Below, one piece after another: positions 1-8,575 of a stretch of 64,000 bases of DNA. Location of the stretch: positions 19,962 through 83,961 of the forward strand of contig NZ_WRPO01000017.1 in assembly GCF_009746585.1 (NCBI RefSeq). Reading direction: 5' to 3'. The notes below the pieces were generated by a model, which saw only the letters and a program-made list of their open reading frames with translations, was not told where the DNA came from and ran no database searches. This DNA comes from Novosphingobium aquimarinum (GTDB lineage: Bacteria > Pseudomonadota > Alphaproteobacteria > Sphingomonadales > Sphingomonadaceae). Position 1 is the stretch's first letter; every line of letters starts with the position of its first letter. The position numbers were made by a program, and so were the translations under genes.

Positions 1-1377
1 GGGCGCAACGTGCAGATGGGCGCGACCCCGGTTGAGGCGATGGACATACGACGCTCGGTTCCCGATCTCGCGGACATCGATCCGTCGCTTCAGGCTCTGC
101 TGCAGCAGATGCTCCAGCCGGACCCGCAGCAGCGTTTGCGATCGATGGATGCGGTTCTCGAGACCATCGACGATTTGCGCAGGCGCCCCTCCTCGCCACC
201 TGTCACCAACCCGCCGCAGCAGCCCGAGCCCGGGCCGCCCGCGAACCTGGAGCCGGTGGCGATCGCGCCAACGGTGCTTGCGCCGACGCAACCGCCCGCC
301 CCGCCGCAACCTGCACCTCCCTCGCCGGCCCCGCCGCCGCCGCCTCCGCCTCCGCCATCCCCGGAGCCTGCACCGCCACCGCCCCCGCCTGCTTCGCCGC
401 CGCCAGCCGCGCCACAGGCTCCCGAGCCGCTTGCTGCGTCCAGCGCGTCGGAGGCCGTCGCTAAGCCATCCCGGAAGCCCTTCCCAATCCTGCTGCTCGC
501 GGTCGCGTTGCTGCTGATCGGCGGGCTGGTCGCATGGCTGGTCTGGCCCGGCAAAGGACCGACAGAAGGCGGGGTTGACCTGGCGGGAACCACGGCGGCT
601 CCAGCGGCCGCGAGCGGGCCCTCGCTTGTCGAGCAAACGCAGGATGTGCTCGACGCGACGCTTCCCCAAGTGGGCTGCAGCTGGCTTTCGGTGAACGACG
701 TTCAGGCAGCCGGCGGCACGGTCTCGATCGATTTTCTCGGGATTGCAGGCGCGCCGGCCGATACGCAGGAAGTGATCGCGCGCCGTCTTGCGACGGCCGG
801 AATCGAGCGCGCCAATCTCGATTTCAACGGCGTCGCGCCGATGACCCAAGCGGGCTGCAGCGCGCTCGACGCGTTCCGGCAAGTGCGCGATCCCGGGATG
901 CGCCGACTGACCGTTCCGCAACGCCAATTCGAAATGCGAATCCAGCCGAGCGGGTCCAACTTCGCCGGCAAGCTGGCAGCGAACGCGGTGGTGGAACTCA
1001 ATGCGGACCTCGCGAACCGCGATTTCGCGCTGCTCTCCATGGGGCCGACCGGCAAGCTCATCATGCTGGCCAAGGACAAGGCACGGTTTCGCGAAATCTA
1101 CGAGAACAAGCTGGCGCTGATCGAGGAGACCGGGCCGGACCGCTATCGGATGGGGATCGATCTCGACCGTGAGGGATGGTCGGGGCTGCTCTTGATCACG
1201 GGCGAGGCGCCGTTTCCCGAGGCCATCGTGGCGCCACCGCCCGGACAGCGCGATGCCGATTGGCAAGCCCGGTTCGCGAAGACGGCCGCCGAGCGCGGCT
1301 GGCAGACGCAGACGGTCTGGTTCAAGGCGGCCAAGGAGGCGTCTGCACCGGGATCCACGCCGGCGCCGCCGGAATAG
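1..1377 (+). CDS. Membrane Ser/Thr protein kinase, C-terminal part (5' end outside window)
   Basis: The reading frame is open from base 1, so only the C-terminal part is present. Counting from the GTG at 10, residues 20-60 look like the end of a Hanks-type kinase C-lobe, with a DPxxR motif near residues 38-42 that resembles subdomain XI. A long proline-rich linker follows (about 62-140), then one hydrophobic segment (about 159-179) and an extracytoplasmic domain of about 275 residues with two Cys-bearing segments. This is the usual layout of PknB-like receptor kinases: cytoplasmic kinase, linker, one membrane span, external sensor. The sensor domain is not recognised. The kinase call rests on a short stretch, because the catalytic loop lies outside the window. 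An exported protein follows about 75 bp downstream and may be functionally linked. Confidence 0.7.
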   Translation, partial: GRNVQMGATPVEAMDIRRSVPDLADIDPSLQALLQQMLQPDPQQRLRSMDAVLETIDDLRRRPSSPPVTNPPQQPEPGPPANLEPVAIAPTVLAPTQPPAPPQPAPPSPAPPPPPPPPPSPEPAPPPPPPASPPPAAPQAPEPLAASSASEAVAKPSRKPFPILLLAVALLLIGGLVAWLVWPGKGPTEGGVDLAGTTAAPAAASGPSLVEQTQDVLDATLPQVGCSWLSVNDVQAAGGTVSIDFLGIAGAPADTQEVIARRLATAGIERANLDFNGVAPMTQAGCSALDAFRQVRDPGMRRLTVPQRQFEMRIQPSGSNFAGKLAANAVVELNADLANRDFALLSMGPTGKLIMLAKDKARFREIYENKLALIEETGPDRYRMGIDLDREGWSGLLLITGEAPFPEAIVAPPPGQRDADWQARFAKTAAERGWQTQTVWFKAAKEASAPGSTPAPPE

Positions 1378-1452
1378 GGGAACAGTTGATTAGATCATGG
1401 CGCTCGCCTTAGGTTTGGCGCCGCCGAGGGGCTCGATCTGGAGGGGATGCGC

Positions 1453-2379
1453 ATGGCCAGGCCTTTTGAAATCCGTAGACACGCGAGAATCCCGCTTTCG
1501 CTGGTATTGCTCGGCCTTCTGGCCTGGGGGGTCGCGGTTGAGCCCGTCGCCGTGGCGCAGATCTTTTCCCGGCCGGGCACCTCGACGAGCGAGCCCAAGC
1601 CCCCGCGCCGCGAAACGACGCCGAACCGCAAGAAGCAGGAGACCGTCAGACGCAGGCGTCCCGCGAAGTCCGAGGCGCCGCCGCCGCAGCCCGAACGCGC
1701 CAGCTTCGCCGATCCGATCGAGTACTGCGCCTACTACCAGGACGTCGACGCGCCCGACAACGCGTACACCGGGGACCGCAACCCGTCATGGGTTCGACAG
1801 GCAGCAAGCGGCGCGTCGGCCGGGGCGGCGGATACCTTGTTCTGGCGGTGCGCTTCGGGCCGTGTCATCGCGTGCCTCGGGCCTGAGGATGCGCAGCAAG
1901 ACGGGGGACGCTGCGCCAGGGCAACGCAGCCCGACGATGCCGATATCCGCGGTTTCATCGCAGCCAACTGGATCGACGTGACGAGCTACGATGCGCGCTT
2001 CACCAAGGGCGATGTTGCCGGTCAGTACCTGGGCGCGCGCAAAGGGCTGGCCAGTGGCGAAGCTTATGACGAGGACGATTACCTCGTGCAGATGACCATC
2101 ACCGGCGGCGCGGTGAACGACATCGTTGGCGAAGCGACTTACGCGAGGCCCGGACCTGACGGTGCGGCGGCGCAAACCGTCTGCACAAGTCAGTTGCGGC
2201 TCGTTGCAGTGTCGGACAGCGCGATCTCCCTCAACCAGGAGAGCCCCAAGTCGGCGAAGACGCCATGCCGCGCTTCGCGTCAGCTCGTGCTCCAACCCGT
2301 GGGCGCAACGGCCCGCCTGCAATCGTTCGAAGTCCGTCGCGGCAAGCGGAATCTCAAGATGGAGACCTGGCTCTACTAG
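1453..2379 (+). CDS. Exported hypothetical protein
   Basis: The family is not recognised. The N-terminus has basic residues followed by a hydrophobic stretch and an Ala-rich end (about 10-38 of the product), consistent with a signal peptide. A Lys/Arg/Pro-rich linker follows (about 40-75), then a globular domain of about 220 residues with six or so cysteines, suggesting an exported disulfide-containing domain. I chose ATG 1453 because GAGGGG at 1441-1446 is well spaced for it; ATG 1447, two codons upstream, abuts that motif. The gene lies just downstream of the kinase gene in the same direction and is probably co-transcribed, so it could be a partner of the kinase's external domain. That link is inference from position only. 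Confidence 0.6.
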   Translation: MARPFEIRRHARIPLSLVLLGLLAWGVAVEPVAVAQIFSRPGTSTSEPKPPRRETTPNRKKQETVRRRRPAKSEAPPPQPERASFADPIEYCAYYQDVDAPDNAYTGDRNPSWVRQAASGASAGAADTLFWRCASGRVIACLGPEDAQQDGGRCARATQPDDADIRGFIAANWIDVTSYDARFTKGDVAGQYLGARKGLASGEAYDEDDYLVQMTITGGAVNDIVGEATYARPGPDGAAAQTVCTSQLRLVAVSDSAISLNQESPKSAKTPCRASRQLVLQPVGATARLQSFEVRRGKRNLKMETWLY

Positions 2380-2500
2380 CGGATATTCGGCGACTATAAC
2401 GACTTGTCGACATCACGGATCAACTCGTCGCAAGTAAGAAAGGACTTGGAAAGGTTTTGGCGAAGTACGCGCGTTAGGCCTGTAGAAAGGATCTGATGCA

Positions 2501-2671
2501 ATGTCCCGTTTACTCAGCTTTATGCCGAACGGTGCGACTTCAGCCGATCAGGCGCGAAATCTTCCAGTTCCGGTGGCGCGGCGCCCCATGCGACGGCCCG
2601 TGATCCCGATCGAGCGGCCCGGTGAATTCAGGCCCGGATTGCGCGTGGTGGTGCTCGCAGAAGACGCTTGA
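2501..2671 (+). CDS. Possible small basic protein (56 aa)
   Basis: A short frame in an otherwise gene-free stretch. ATG 2501 is preceded by AGAAAGG (2484-2490) at normal spacing and the frame ends with TGA at 2669-2671. The product is 56 residues, Arg/Pro-rich in the middle (VARRPMRRPVIPIERP), with no membrane segment or signal peptide. No family is recognised. Support is only the ribosome binding site and the absence of any competing gene; it could be a chance frame in GC-rich DNA. Confidence 0.3.
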   Translation: MSRLLSFMPNGATSADQARNLPVPVARRPMRRPVIPIERPGEFRPGLRVVVLAEDA

Positions 2672-3067
2672 GTTCCTTCACCGCATAAAAGGACCGAGGC
2701 CGGCGCGGGCGTGCTGCCCCCGTCGGCGCCGAGATATATCGCCGCAGGCCCGGTTGTCCGGCCGGCGCGCTGAATGTATCGAATCCGAGCGTTTCTACGC
2801 TTGCGAAACTTTCGAGCAATGCCCTAAAAAATGAGCGCGAGGCGCACGTGCGCAGCGTTTTGAGGTCTTCCCGAGTCCGGGGCGATTCGCCTCCGCGGAT
2901 CAGCGCGCGCAGGGCTTGGCAGGATTCTTGGCAAGATTGAAGCCGTAGGATCGGCCGGTCCGATCCTAACTGGCGCGCATGGAAAGGTCCGGTTTGGATT
3001 TTCGGTTGGTCCCCATCATCGGCGCGCTCCGGGTCTTGCGCGGGATCGATCCGACTGTGGATCCTCG
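2672..3067. other. Intergenic region without recognisable gene
   Basis: About 400 bases between the possible small ORF and the glycosyltransferase gene. It contains an A-rich patch near 2823-2831. No RNA gene, repeat or convincing reading frame was seen. It probably holds the promoter of the downstream gene. Confidence 0.5.
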
Positions 3068-5440
3068 ATGAATTATTTGTCGCGGATTTTCGGCACTGAC
3101 GGCGCTCCCAAGGAAACCGCGACACAGCAGGCGATACGAAAGGCAGACACGGCCCGCGACCGACGGGACTGGTTCAGCGCAGCGACCCACTATCGCAGCG
3201 CGCTTCGCGAAGATGACGCGCAACCGCACATCTGGATTCAACTGGGCCACGCTCTGAAGGAGAGCGGAAGGCTCGACGATGCGCTGCAAGCCTACCAGGA
3301 GGCGACGACGCTCGCGGCTGCGGATGCCGACGCGCATTTGCATCTCGCGCATCTGTACAAACGGCTCGGCTACATCGATCCGGCAATCAGGCATTTCCTG
3401 CTCTCGATCCATTACGGAACCGACAGCAAGGCCGAGGAGCACGAACTGCTGGCGCTAATGGCTCAGCAGGTGGAGCGCGGCGAATATGCGAAGATTGCCG
3501 CAGCGGTAGAAGCGCTGGATGCCCCCCCGCCGGGCAAGGACGCTCCGATTTTGTCGAAGCTTCGAGCCATAGTGGCAAGCCGGGGTCCTGCCGCTGCCGC
3601 CCCCGCGTCACCAGCGGATCCGACGCTGAATCTGGCGATGGTCTTCGACGTTTCGGATCTGATCGGCTTCTGGCGGGCTTCGCGCCTGCCGACGGGCATT
3701 CAGCGCGTTCAGATCGAGGCGATCATGGGCGCCTTGCAGCGTGAGAACGGCCGGGCCATCCGCTTATGCTGCTTCACGTCCCTGCGCGAAGACTGGCTCG
3801 AAGTGCCCGTGGCATCCTTCCGGCGCCTTTGCGCGTTGGCGACGACGGCCGGCGCCACCGACGATGACGACTGGACCGAAGCGGTGGCCGAGCTCGATCT
3901 CCAGCTCACGCTGACTCCGCCTTTCGTCTTCCCGCATGGGGCCCTGCTCATCAACCTCGGCACAAGCTGGTGGCTGCAGAACTATTTCCTGTTCGTGCGC
4001 CAAGCGAAAAAGACTCGAGGGATCCGTTACATTCCGTTCGTGCACGACATGATCCCGATCATCGCGCCCGAACACTGCATCGAGGGTTTGACCCAGGATT
4101 TCATCAGCTGGGCCCTCGGCGTGTTCGATCACGCCGACCATTTCCTGGTCAATTCCCGGGCAACCGCGAAGGATCTTCGCACGGTCGCAAAAGAGCTGGG
4201 CCACACCATAACGCCGGACAATATCGCAATCGTCCCGCTCGATAGCGACTTCCGCAAGAGCGGGCTCCGCGAGTTGGAAGCCGACGCGCTCGACCAGTGG
4301 CAGCTGGAGGACGGCGGGTTCGTCCTGTTCGTGTCCACGGTGGAATCGCGCAAGGGCCATCTCGTCGCTTTCGCGGCCTGGGCCGAGCTCATCGCACGGC
4401 TCGGACCCGACAAGGTGCCGCAGCTGGTGTGCGTCGGCAATCGCGGGTGGTTGAACGACAAAGTCTACGAACGGCTCGCGACCGACTTGTCGCTGTCGCG
4501 CAAAGTCACGATGCTGTCGGGCTTGTCCGATGCCGAACTGGCCCTGCTCTACCGGAGCTGCCGCTTCACCATATATCCGAGTTTTTACGAGGGCTGGGGC
4601 CTGCCGGTCACCGAGTCGCTTTCCTACGGCAAAGTTCCGCTGATCTCCGATGCCGCCTCCCTGCCCGAAGCCGGCGGCCGTTTCGCGGTGAGCTTCGCAG
4701 CCGGCAACCAGGCGCAATTGGTCGAGAAGGCCGAAAAGCTCATCAGCGACGATGCCTATCGCGCGCGCCTCGAGGCTGTGATCCGGGCCGAGTTCAAGCC
4801 GCGCAGTTGGCCTGATCTTGCGGGCAAGATCATCGCGGAGCTCGATCATTTCGCAGCGATCGAAGATAGTCCGCAAGGAACCGACCTGTCGTCCCAAGGT
4901 GCGCATCTTACGGCACCCAAGGCCATCCCCGGCAACTGGTATTCGCTGGTGCGCAACCGCTCGATACGGATCTGGCCCGGCATGAGCACGGCGGAAAAGT
5001 TCCGCTCCAATCTGGGCTGGCACTGGCCCGAGGATCGCGGGTGCCGCGTGCGAAAGGGCGGCGGGGATTTGACCATGCAGGTCGAGCCGATCGCGCGGCG
5101 ACTTCGCGTCTACATCGGCCTTCGCGGCGACGAAGCCGTTCGGGCAGGATACCGCATTTCCCTTGGCGATCAGGTGCAGGAAGGCTGGCTGGAACCGGAC
5201 GAGATCGTCTGGGTCTGGTTTGACATGGCTGCAAACGAATGGAGCGGCGAGCAGACGATCGCTTTCGGAGCCGTGATCAAGCCCAATGACGAAGCCCCCA
5301 CGTATTTCGTGCGCGGCTTCTTCCTGTGTCTGCGCGATGAACCCGAAATGCGGGAGGACTTTCTTGAAGCGGTTTCGCTCGGCCGGCTCGATCGGCTGAA
5401 CGCGTATCGCGAGACAAAAGGACAGTCACAAAAGCGCTGA
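3068..5440 (+). CDS. TPR-repeat glycosyltransferase (GT4-like)
   Basis: A 790-residue protein. Residues about 18-130 form TPR-like helical repeats (for example HIWIQLGHALKESGRLDDAL followed by a second copy). Residues about 195-600 are a GT-B glycosyltransferase. The donor-binding Rossmann half begins near 419 (LFVSTVESRKGH), and near 505-515 there is the EGWGLPVTE segment, matching the ExxxxxxxE nucleotide-sugar signature of GT4 enzymes. The last 150 or so residues form an extra domain I do not recognise. Enzymes of this kind transfer sugars to polysaccharide or glycan acceptors, and TPRs often bring the acceptor or a partner. No polysaccharide cluster surrounds the gene, so the substrate is unknown. 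The start ATG at 3068 gives a normal N-terminus. Confidence 0.8.
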   Translation: MNYLSRIFGTDGAPKETATQQAIRKADTARDRRDWFSAATHYRSALREDDAQPHIWIQLGHALKESGRLDDALQAYQEATTLAAADADAHLHLAHLYKRLGYIDPAIRHFLLSIHYGTDSKAEEHELLALMAQQVERGEYAKIAAAVEALDAPPPGKDAPILSKLRAIVASRGPAAAAPASPADPTLNLAMVFDVSDLIGFWRASRLPTGIQRVQIEAIMGALQRENGRAIRLCCFTSLREDWLEVPVASFRRLCALATTAGATDDDDWTEAVAELDLQLTLTPPFVFPHGALLINLGTSWWLQNYFLFVRQAKKTRGIRYIPFVHDMIPIIAPEHCIEGLTQDFISWALGVFDHADHFLVNSRATAKDLRTVAKELGHTITPDNIAIVPLDSDFRKSGLRELEADALDQWQLEDGGFVLFVSTVESRKGHLVAFAAWAELIARLGPDKVPQLVCVGNRGWLNDKVYERLATDLSLSRKVTMLSGLSDAELALLYRSCRFTIYPSFYEGWGLPVTESLSYGKVPLISDAASLPEAGGRFAVSFAAGNQAQLVEKAEKLISDDAYRARLEAVIRAEFKPRSWPDLAGKIIAELDHFAAIEDSPQGTDLSSQGAHLTAPKAIPGNWYSLVRNRSIRIWPGMSTAEKFRSNLGWHWPEDRGCRVRKGGGDLTMQVEPIARRLRVYIGLRGDEAVRAGYRISLGDQVQEGWLEPDEIVWVWFDMAANEWSGEQTIAFGAVIKPNDEAPTYFVRGFFLCLRDEPEMREDFLEAVSLGRLDRLNAYRETKGQSQKR

Positions 5441-5549
5441 AAGCGCCGCCACATCGGCCCTCGCCGGAGTTCAGGTTCGCCACTTCCGATTTTGGGTGTA
5501 GAAGAACATTGCAGATGTCGAGACGCCGATATCGGACTCGTGGGGTGCT

Positions 5550-7559
5550 ATGCGAGGATCATTCTTCCTGGCGATCGCAGCGGCCGCAGCCGCATTCCTG
5601 ATTGCAACATACTGGGATCCGGCCCGCGCTGGCGGCCAGCAAAGCCAGGCTGCGGCTTGGCCTGACGACGGGATTGATCGAACGGCGCTCGACAATGGCA
5701 CCTCGGCCTGTACCGATTTTTACCAGCACGCGTGCGGCGGCTTCATGGCCGCGCATCCGGCGACGGCCGAAAGGCCCGTCATCAGCCGGGTCCAGTCCAA
5801 GTTCGAAGCCGATCTCAATCGCGATCTGATCAGACTGTTCGACGAACCATCCACGCGCGCTTCCGAACTGGGACGCTTGAAGACCTTTTTCGCGTCCTGT
5901 CGCTCGGGCCATGCCAACGATGCCGCAACCGTGAAACGCTGGCTCGCGCGGATCGACGCCGCGACGGACCGCGCGACGATACAGCAAGCGATTCGAGATC
6001 TGGCGAGCATCGGCGTCAACGCGTTCTTGAGCTATGGCGGGCGCCCCGATCGGACCGATCCGAACCGCTATCGCGGCGAAATTCACAGCGCCACGCTTTG
6101 GGCCGATCCAGGCCCGGTCCAAGAGGCGTTTCAGAGTGCGGGTTTGAGCGAAAGCGATGCGCGGCGCGATGCAGCGGCGGTCGCCGAGATTGTCGAAGCC
6201 TTGCGCAAACACCGCGTCGATCGCTGGGATGCGGCGAATGCGGAAAACCCCGCGTCTATCGATCAGCTCAGACAACTCGCGCCCGCTTTCGAATGGACAC
6301 CCTATCTGGCCCAAGCCGGTGCGGATCCGTTGCAGCGCATCAATGTTACTTCGCCCGCCTATCTGCGCGCTCTCGACCACGAGCTGCGGACCCGCTCCCC
6401 AGCCGATTTGCGCGCCTATCTGCGTTGGGCTTTTCTATTCTCGCTGCGGGGCGAGCTGCCCGCCCCCTATAACGCGGCGTTCTCCCATCTTTCCCCTGAT
6501 CTGCGCGCAGAGATCTACGATACCAATTCACGCTGCCGCGATGCCACCGTTCGCGCGATGGGGGTGGAGTTTTCGCGCCAATATGCGACGCGCATTCTCG
6601 GAACGCCGGCACGCGACTCCGCGAAACAGCTTTCCGAGACGATCAAGGATGCAATCGTCGATTCGCTTGCAGGGGACGACTGGCTTTCGGCTGAAGCGCG
6701 CCGAGCCACGGCGGACAAACTGCGCCGGACCGACTTGAAGATCGGCTTTCCAGATGTCTGGCCCGCCGTCGGGCACTATCGACTTCGCCACGACCGGTTC
6801 CTGGAAAACGTGCTTGCCGCAAGACGCTTTGAACAAAAGCGCGAATGGGGCCGCGTCGGCCAAGCCCGGTCGCGTACCGATTGGGAAATGAAAGTCGATC
6901 CCTGGGTCGGCGAAGGCATGGCGGCCGCCCGCCTCGTCATTCCGAACGGCTTTCCCGATGCCTTTACCAATTCGCTCATCATGACGGCAGCCTTCCTATC
7001 GACGCCGCGCTTTGTGGAAGGTGCGCCGCCCGAATGGAATTATGCGACGTACGGAACCGTGTTCGCTCATGAGTTCGTGCACGTCGCGCAACTTCACATG
7101 TTCGGTCCCACCGGCCTCGATGAGGAACTTTGGACCCCGGCCGACGAGCAGGCTGCCAATACGCGAGGCCAGTGCGTTATCCAGCAGGCCAACGACTACC
7201 ATCCTCTGCCCGGTGTTTCCCTTCCCGGGAGCGAGCAATTCGACGAGAACGTCGCCGATTACGGCGGCGTCCGATTGGCGTACGAGGCCCTTAGGAGAAC
7301 GCTGGGAACCAGGATCGATCAGACCGACGAAACCGGCACGAGCCCGGCGCAACGCTTCTTCTACCGCTACGCTCAGAACAATTGCGTGTCGCAGAGCGAA
7401 GCAAGCCTGCGGCAATCCATTGAACGCGACGGGCACGCTCCGCCCGCATTTCGCGTGAACGCACCGCTCTCGAACATGCCCGAATTCAGTCGCGCATTTT
7501 CATGCCCTGCGGGAGCGGCAATGGCTCGCCCCGCTGCAAACCAATGCCGCGTTTGGTGA
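5550..7559 (+). CDS. M13 family (neprilysin-like) zinc metallopeptidase
   Basis: A 669-residue exported peptidase. Residues 1-28 form a signal peptide ending around DPARA. The family N-terminal motif CxDFYxxACGG lies near residue 52. The zinc site is HEFVH at about 507-511 and the third ligand is in ENVADYGG at about 566-573, as in M13 enzymes (ENxADxGG). The C-terminus ends CRVW, the usual CxxW end of the family. M13 enzymes cleave short peptides on the N-terminal side of hydrophobic residues, and bacterial members act in the periplasm or at the surface. The second motif residue is F rather than the more common I/V-T (HEITH), but both zinc histidines and the catalytic Glu are present. The length is typical. 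It stands alone as a transcription unit. Confidence 0.9.
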   Translation: MRGSFFLAIAAAAAAFLIATYWDPARAGGQQSQAAAWPDDGIDRTALDNGTSACTDFYQHACGGFMAAHPATAERPVISRVQSKFEADLNRDLIRLFDEPSTRASELGRLKTFFASCRSGHANDAATVKRWLARIDAATDRATIQQAIRDLASIGVNAFLSYGGRPDRTDPNRYRGEIHSATLWADPGPVQEAFQSAGLSESDARRDAAAVAEIVEALRKHRVDRWDAANAENPASIDQLRQLAPAFEWTPYLAQAGADPLQRINVTSPAYLRALDHELRTRSPADLRAYLRWAFLFSLRGELPAPYNAAFSHLSPDLRAEIYDTNSRCRDATVRAMGVEFSRQYATRILGTPARDSAKQLSETIKDAIVDSLAGDDWLSAEARRATADKLRRTDLKIGFPDVWPAVGHYRLRHDRFLENVLAARRFEQKREWGRVGQARSRTDWEMKVDPWVGEGMAAARLVIPNGFPDAFTNSLIMTAAFLSTPRFVEGAPPEWNYATYGTVFAHEFVHVAQLHMFGPTGLDEELWTPADEQAANTRGQCVIQQANDYHPLPGVSLPGSEQFDENVADYGGVRLAYEALRRTLGTRIDQTDETGTSPAQRFFYRYAQNNCVSQSEASLRQSIERDGHAPPAFRVNAPLSNMPEFSRAFSCPAGAAMARPAANQCRVW

Positions 7560-7678
7560 GCGCCATTCTTGCGTTGAACACGCCCGGCCATTGTCGATGC
7601 GGTAGCGGATGTCCGCTCCGCAGCTGCGCTTCATGCGAGGCCAGGTTTGCTGACGGACCCAGCGGCAGATCAAGAAAA

Positions 7679-7752
7679 TGGAGGCCCGAGCCGGAATCGA
7701 ACCGGCGTATACGGATTTGCAGTCCGCTGCGTCACCACTCCGCCATCGGGCC
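7679..7752 (-). tRNA. tRNA-Cys (anticodon GCA)
   Basis: The reverse strand folds as a complete cloverleaf. The acceptor is GGCCCGA paired with TCGGGCC, the discriminator is U, and CCA is encoded (TGG at 7679-7681 on the plus strand). The anticodon loop is CTGCAAA, giving GCA (Cys), and the T-loop is GGTTCGATTCC. The anticodon stem and loop closely resemble bacterial tRNA-Cys. Confidence 0.95.
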
Positions 7753-8034
7753 TTATCGAAACGGGAGCGCCTGGTGCTTGGCGCTACGCGGCATTTGCCG
7801 GGTTTCTAAAGGGGCGCCTAGCCCGCTTCTGGTCGGCGGGCAAGAGGGATGTGGTCGGCAACCGAACGCGGCGAGCCGGTAAGTCCAGACGGCCGCGCCC
7901 CAAAGGCGGTTTGTGTCGGGGGGGGTTTTGATCCAAGCAAGAGCCCCGAATGCCGCAATCAGGGTCTCTATCATGCCAAATGCCAGAACAGGCGTCTCAC
8001 CACTTCGTCACTGTCCCGCGCGGGACGCTGGAGC

Positions 8035-8565
8035 ATGATTCTCGGAGCGGTGCTCGCGGGCGGCAAGGCGACGCGGTTCGGAAGCGACAAGGCCCTTGCC
8101 GAGCTGGACGGCCGCAGCCTGCTGGCGCGATCCGTCGATACATTGTCGGGCTGGTGCGAGCATGTGATCGTCACCGGTCGCTCCGTCGCCCCCGCGCCGA
8201 CACTGCCGGACTGGCCGCGTTCCGACATGGGGCCGCTCGCCGGCCTCGCCGCCGCGCTGCATCACGCGCGCGCCGAGGACTACGAAGCGGTGCTGAGCTG
8301 CGGGGTCGATACGCCCGATCTGCCCGAGGGCTTGCCGCGCCTGCTCGGGCCGGGCCCCGCGTGCCTCGCCTCGCAGCCGGTGATCGGCTTGTGGCCGGTG
8401 GCGCTGATCGAAGTCATCGAGCCCTTGTTGCTCGATGTCTCGCAAAAGCACTCGATGTACCGCTTCGCCGAACTGAGCGGGGCCCGCCTGGTCGAAGTCG
8501 AGAGCCCGCCTGCCAACATCAATCACCAGGCGGACCTCGAGGCGTTCGAGGGAAAATCGGGCTAA
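8035..8565 (+). CDS. mobA: Molybdenum cofactor guanylyltransferase
   Basis: A 176-residue cytoplasmic nucleotidyltransferase that attaches GMP to molybdopterin to make the guanine dinucleotide cofactor. The N-terminus carries the family signature LAGGKATRFGSDKAL (about 6-20), equivalent to the MobA LAGGxSxRMGxDK loop. A GVDTPDLP segment near residue 93 supplies the metal-binding Asp. The C-terminal NINHQADL matches the conserved N(I/V)NxPxDL of MobA. I chose ATG 8035 because it places the nucleotide-binding loop at the N-terminus as in the family; GGAG lies immediately upstream. An earlier ATG in the same frame (7849) would add unrelated residues. It converges with the aminotransferase gene. 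Confidence 0.9.
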   Translation: MILGAVLAGGKATRFGSDKALAELDGRSLLARSVDTLSGWCEHVIVTGRSVAPAPTLPDWPRSDMGPLAGLAAALHHARAEDYEAVLSCGVDTPDLPEGLPRLLGPGPACLASQPVIGLWPVALIEVIEPLLLDVSQKHSMYRFAELSGARLVEVESPPANINHQADLEAFEGKSG

Positions 8566-8575
8566 GCCGGCGCCG

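Noticed and set aside
90..593. A Gly-rich minus-strand frame
   Set aside because: It is the complement of the poly-proline linker of the kinase, so the Gly runs are an artefact.
2628..3125. A minus-strand frame upstream of the glycosyltransferase
   Set aside because: It overlaps the start of the confirmed gene, has no ribosome binding site, and shows no conserved features.
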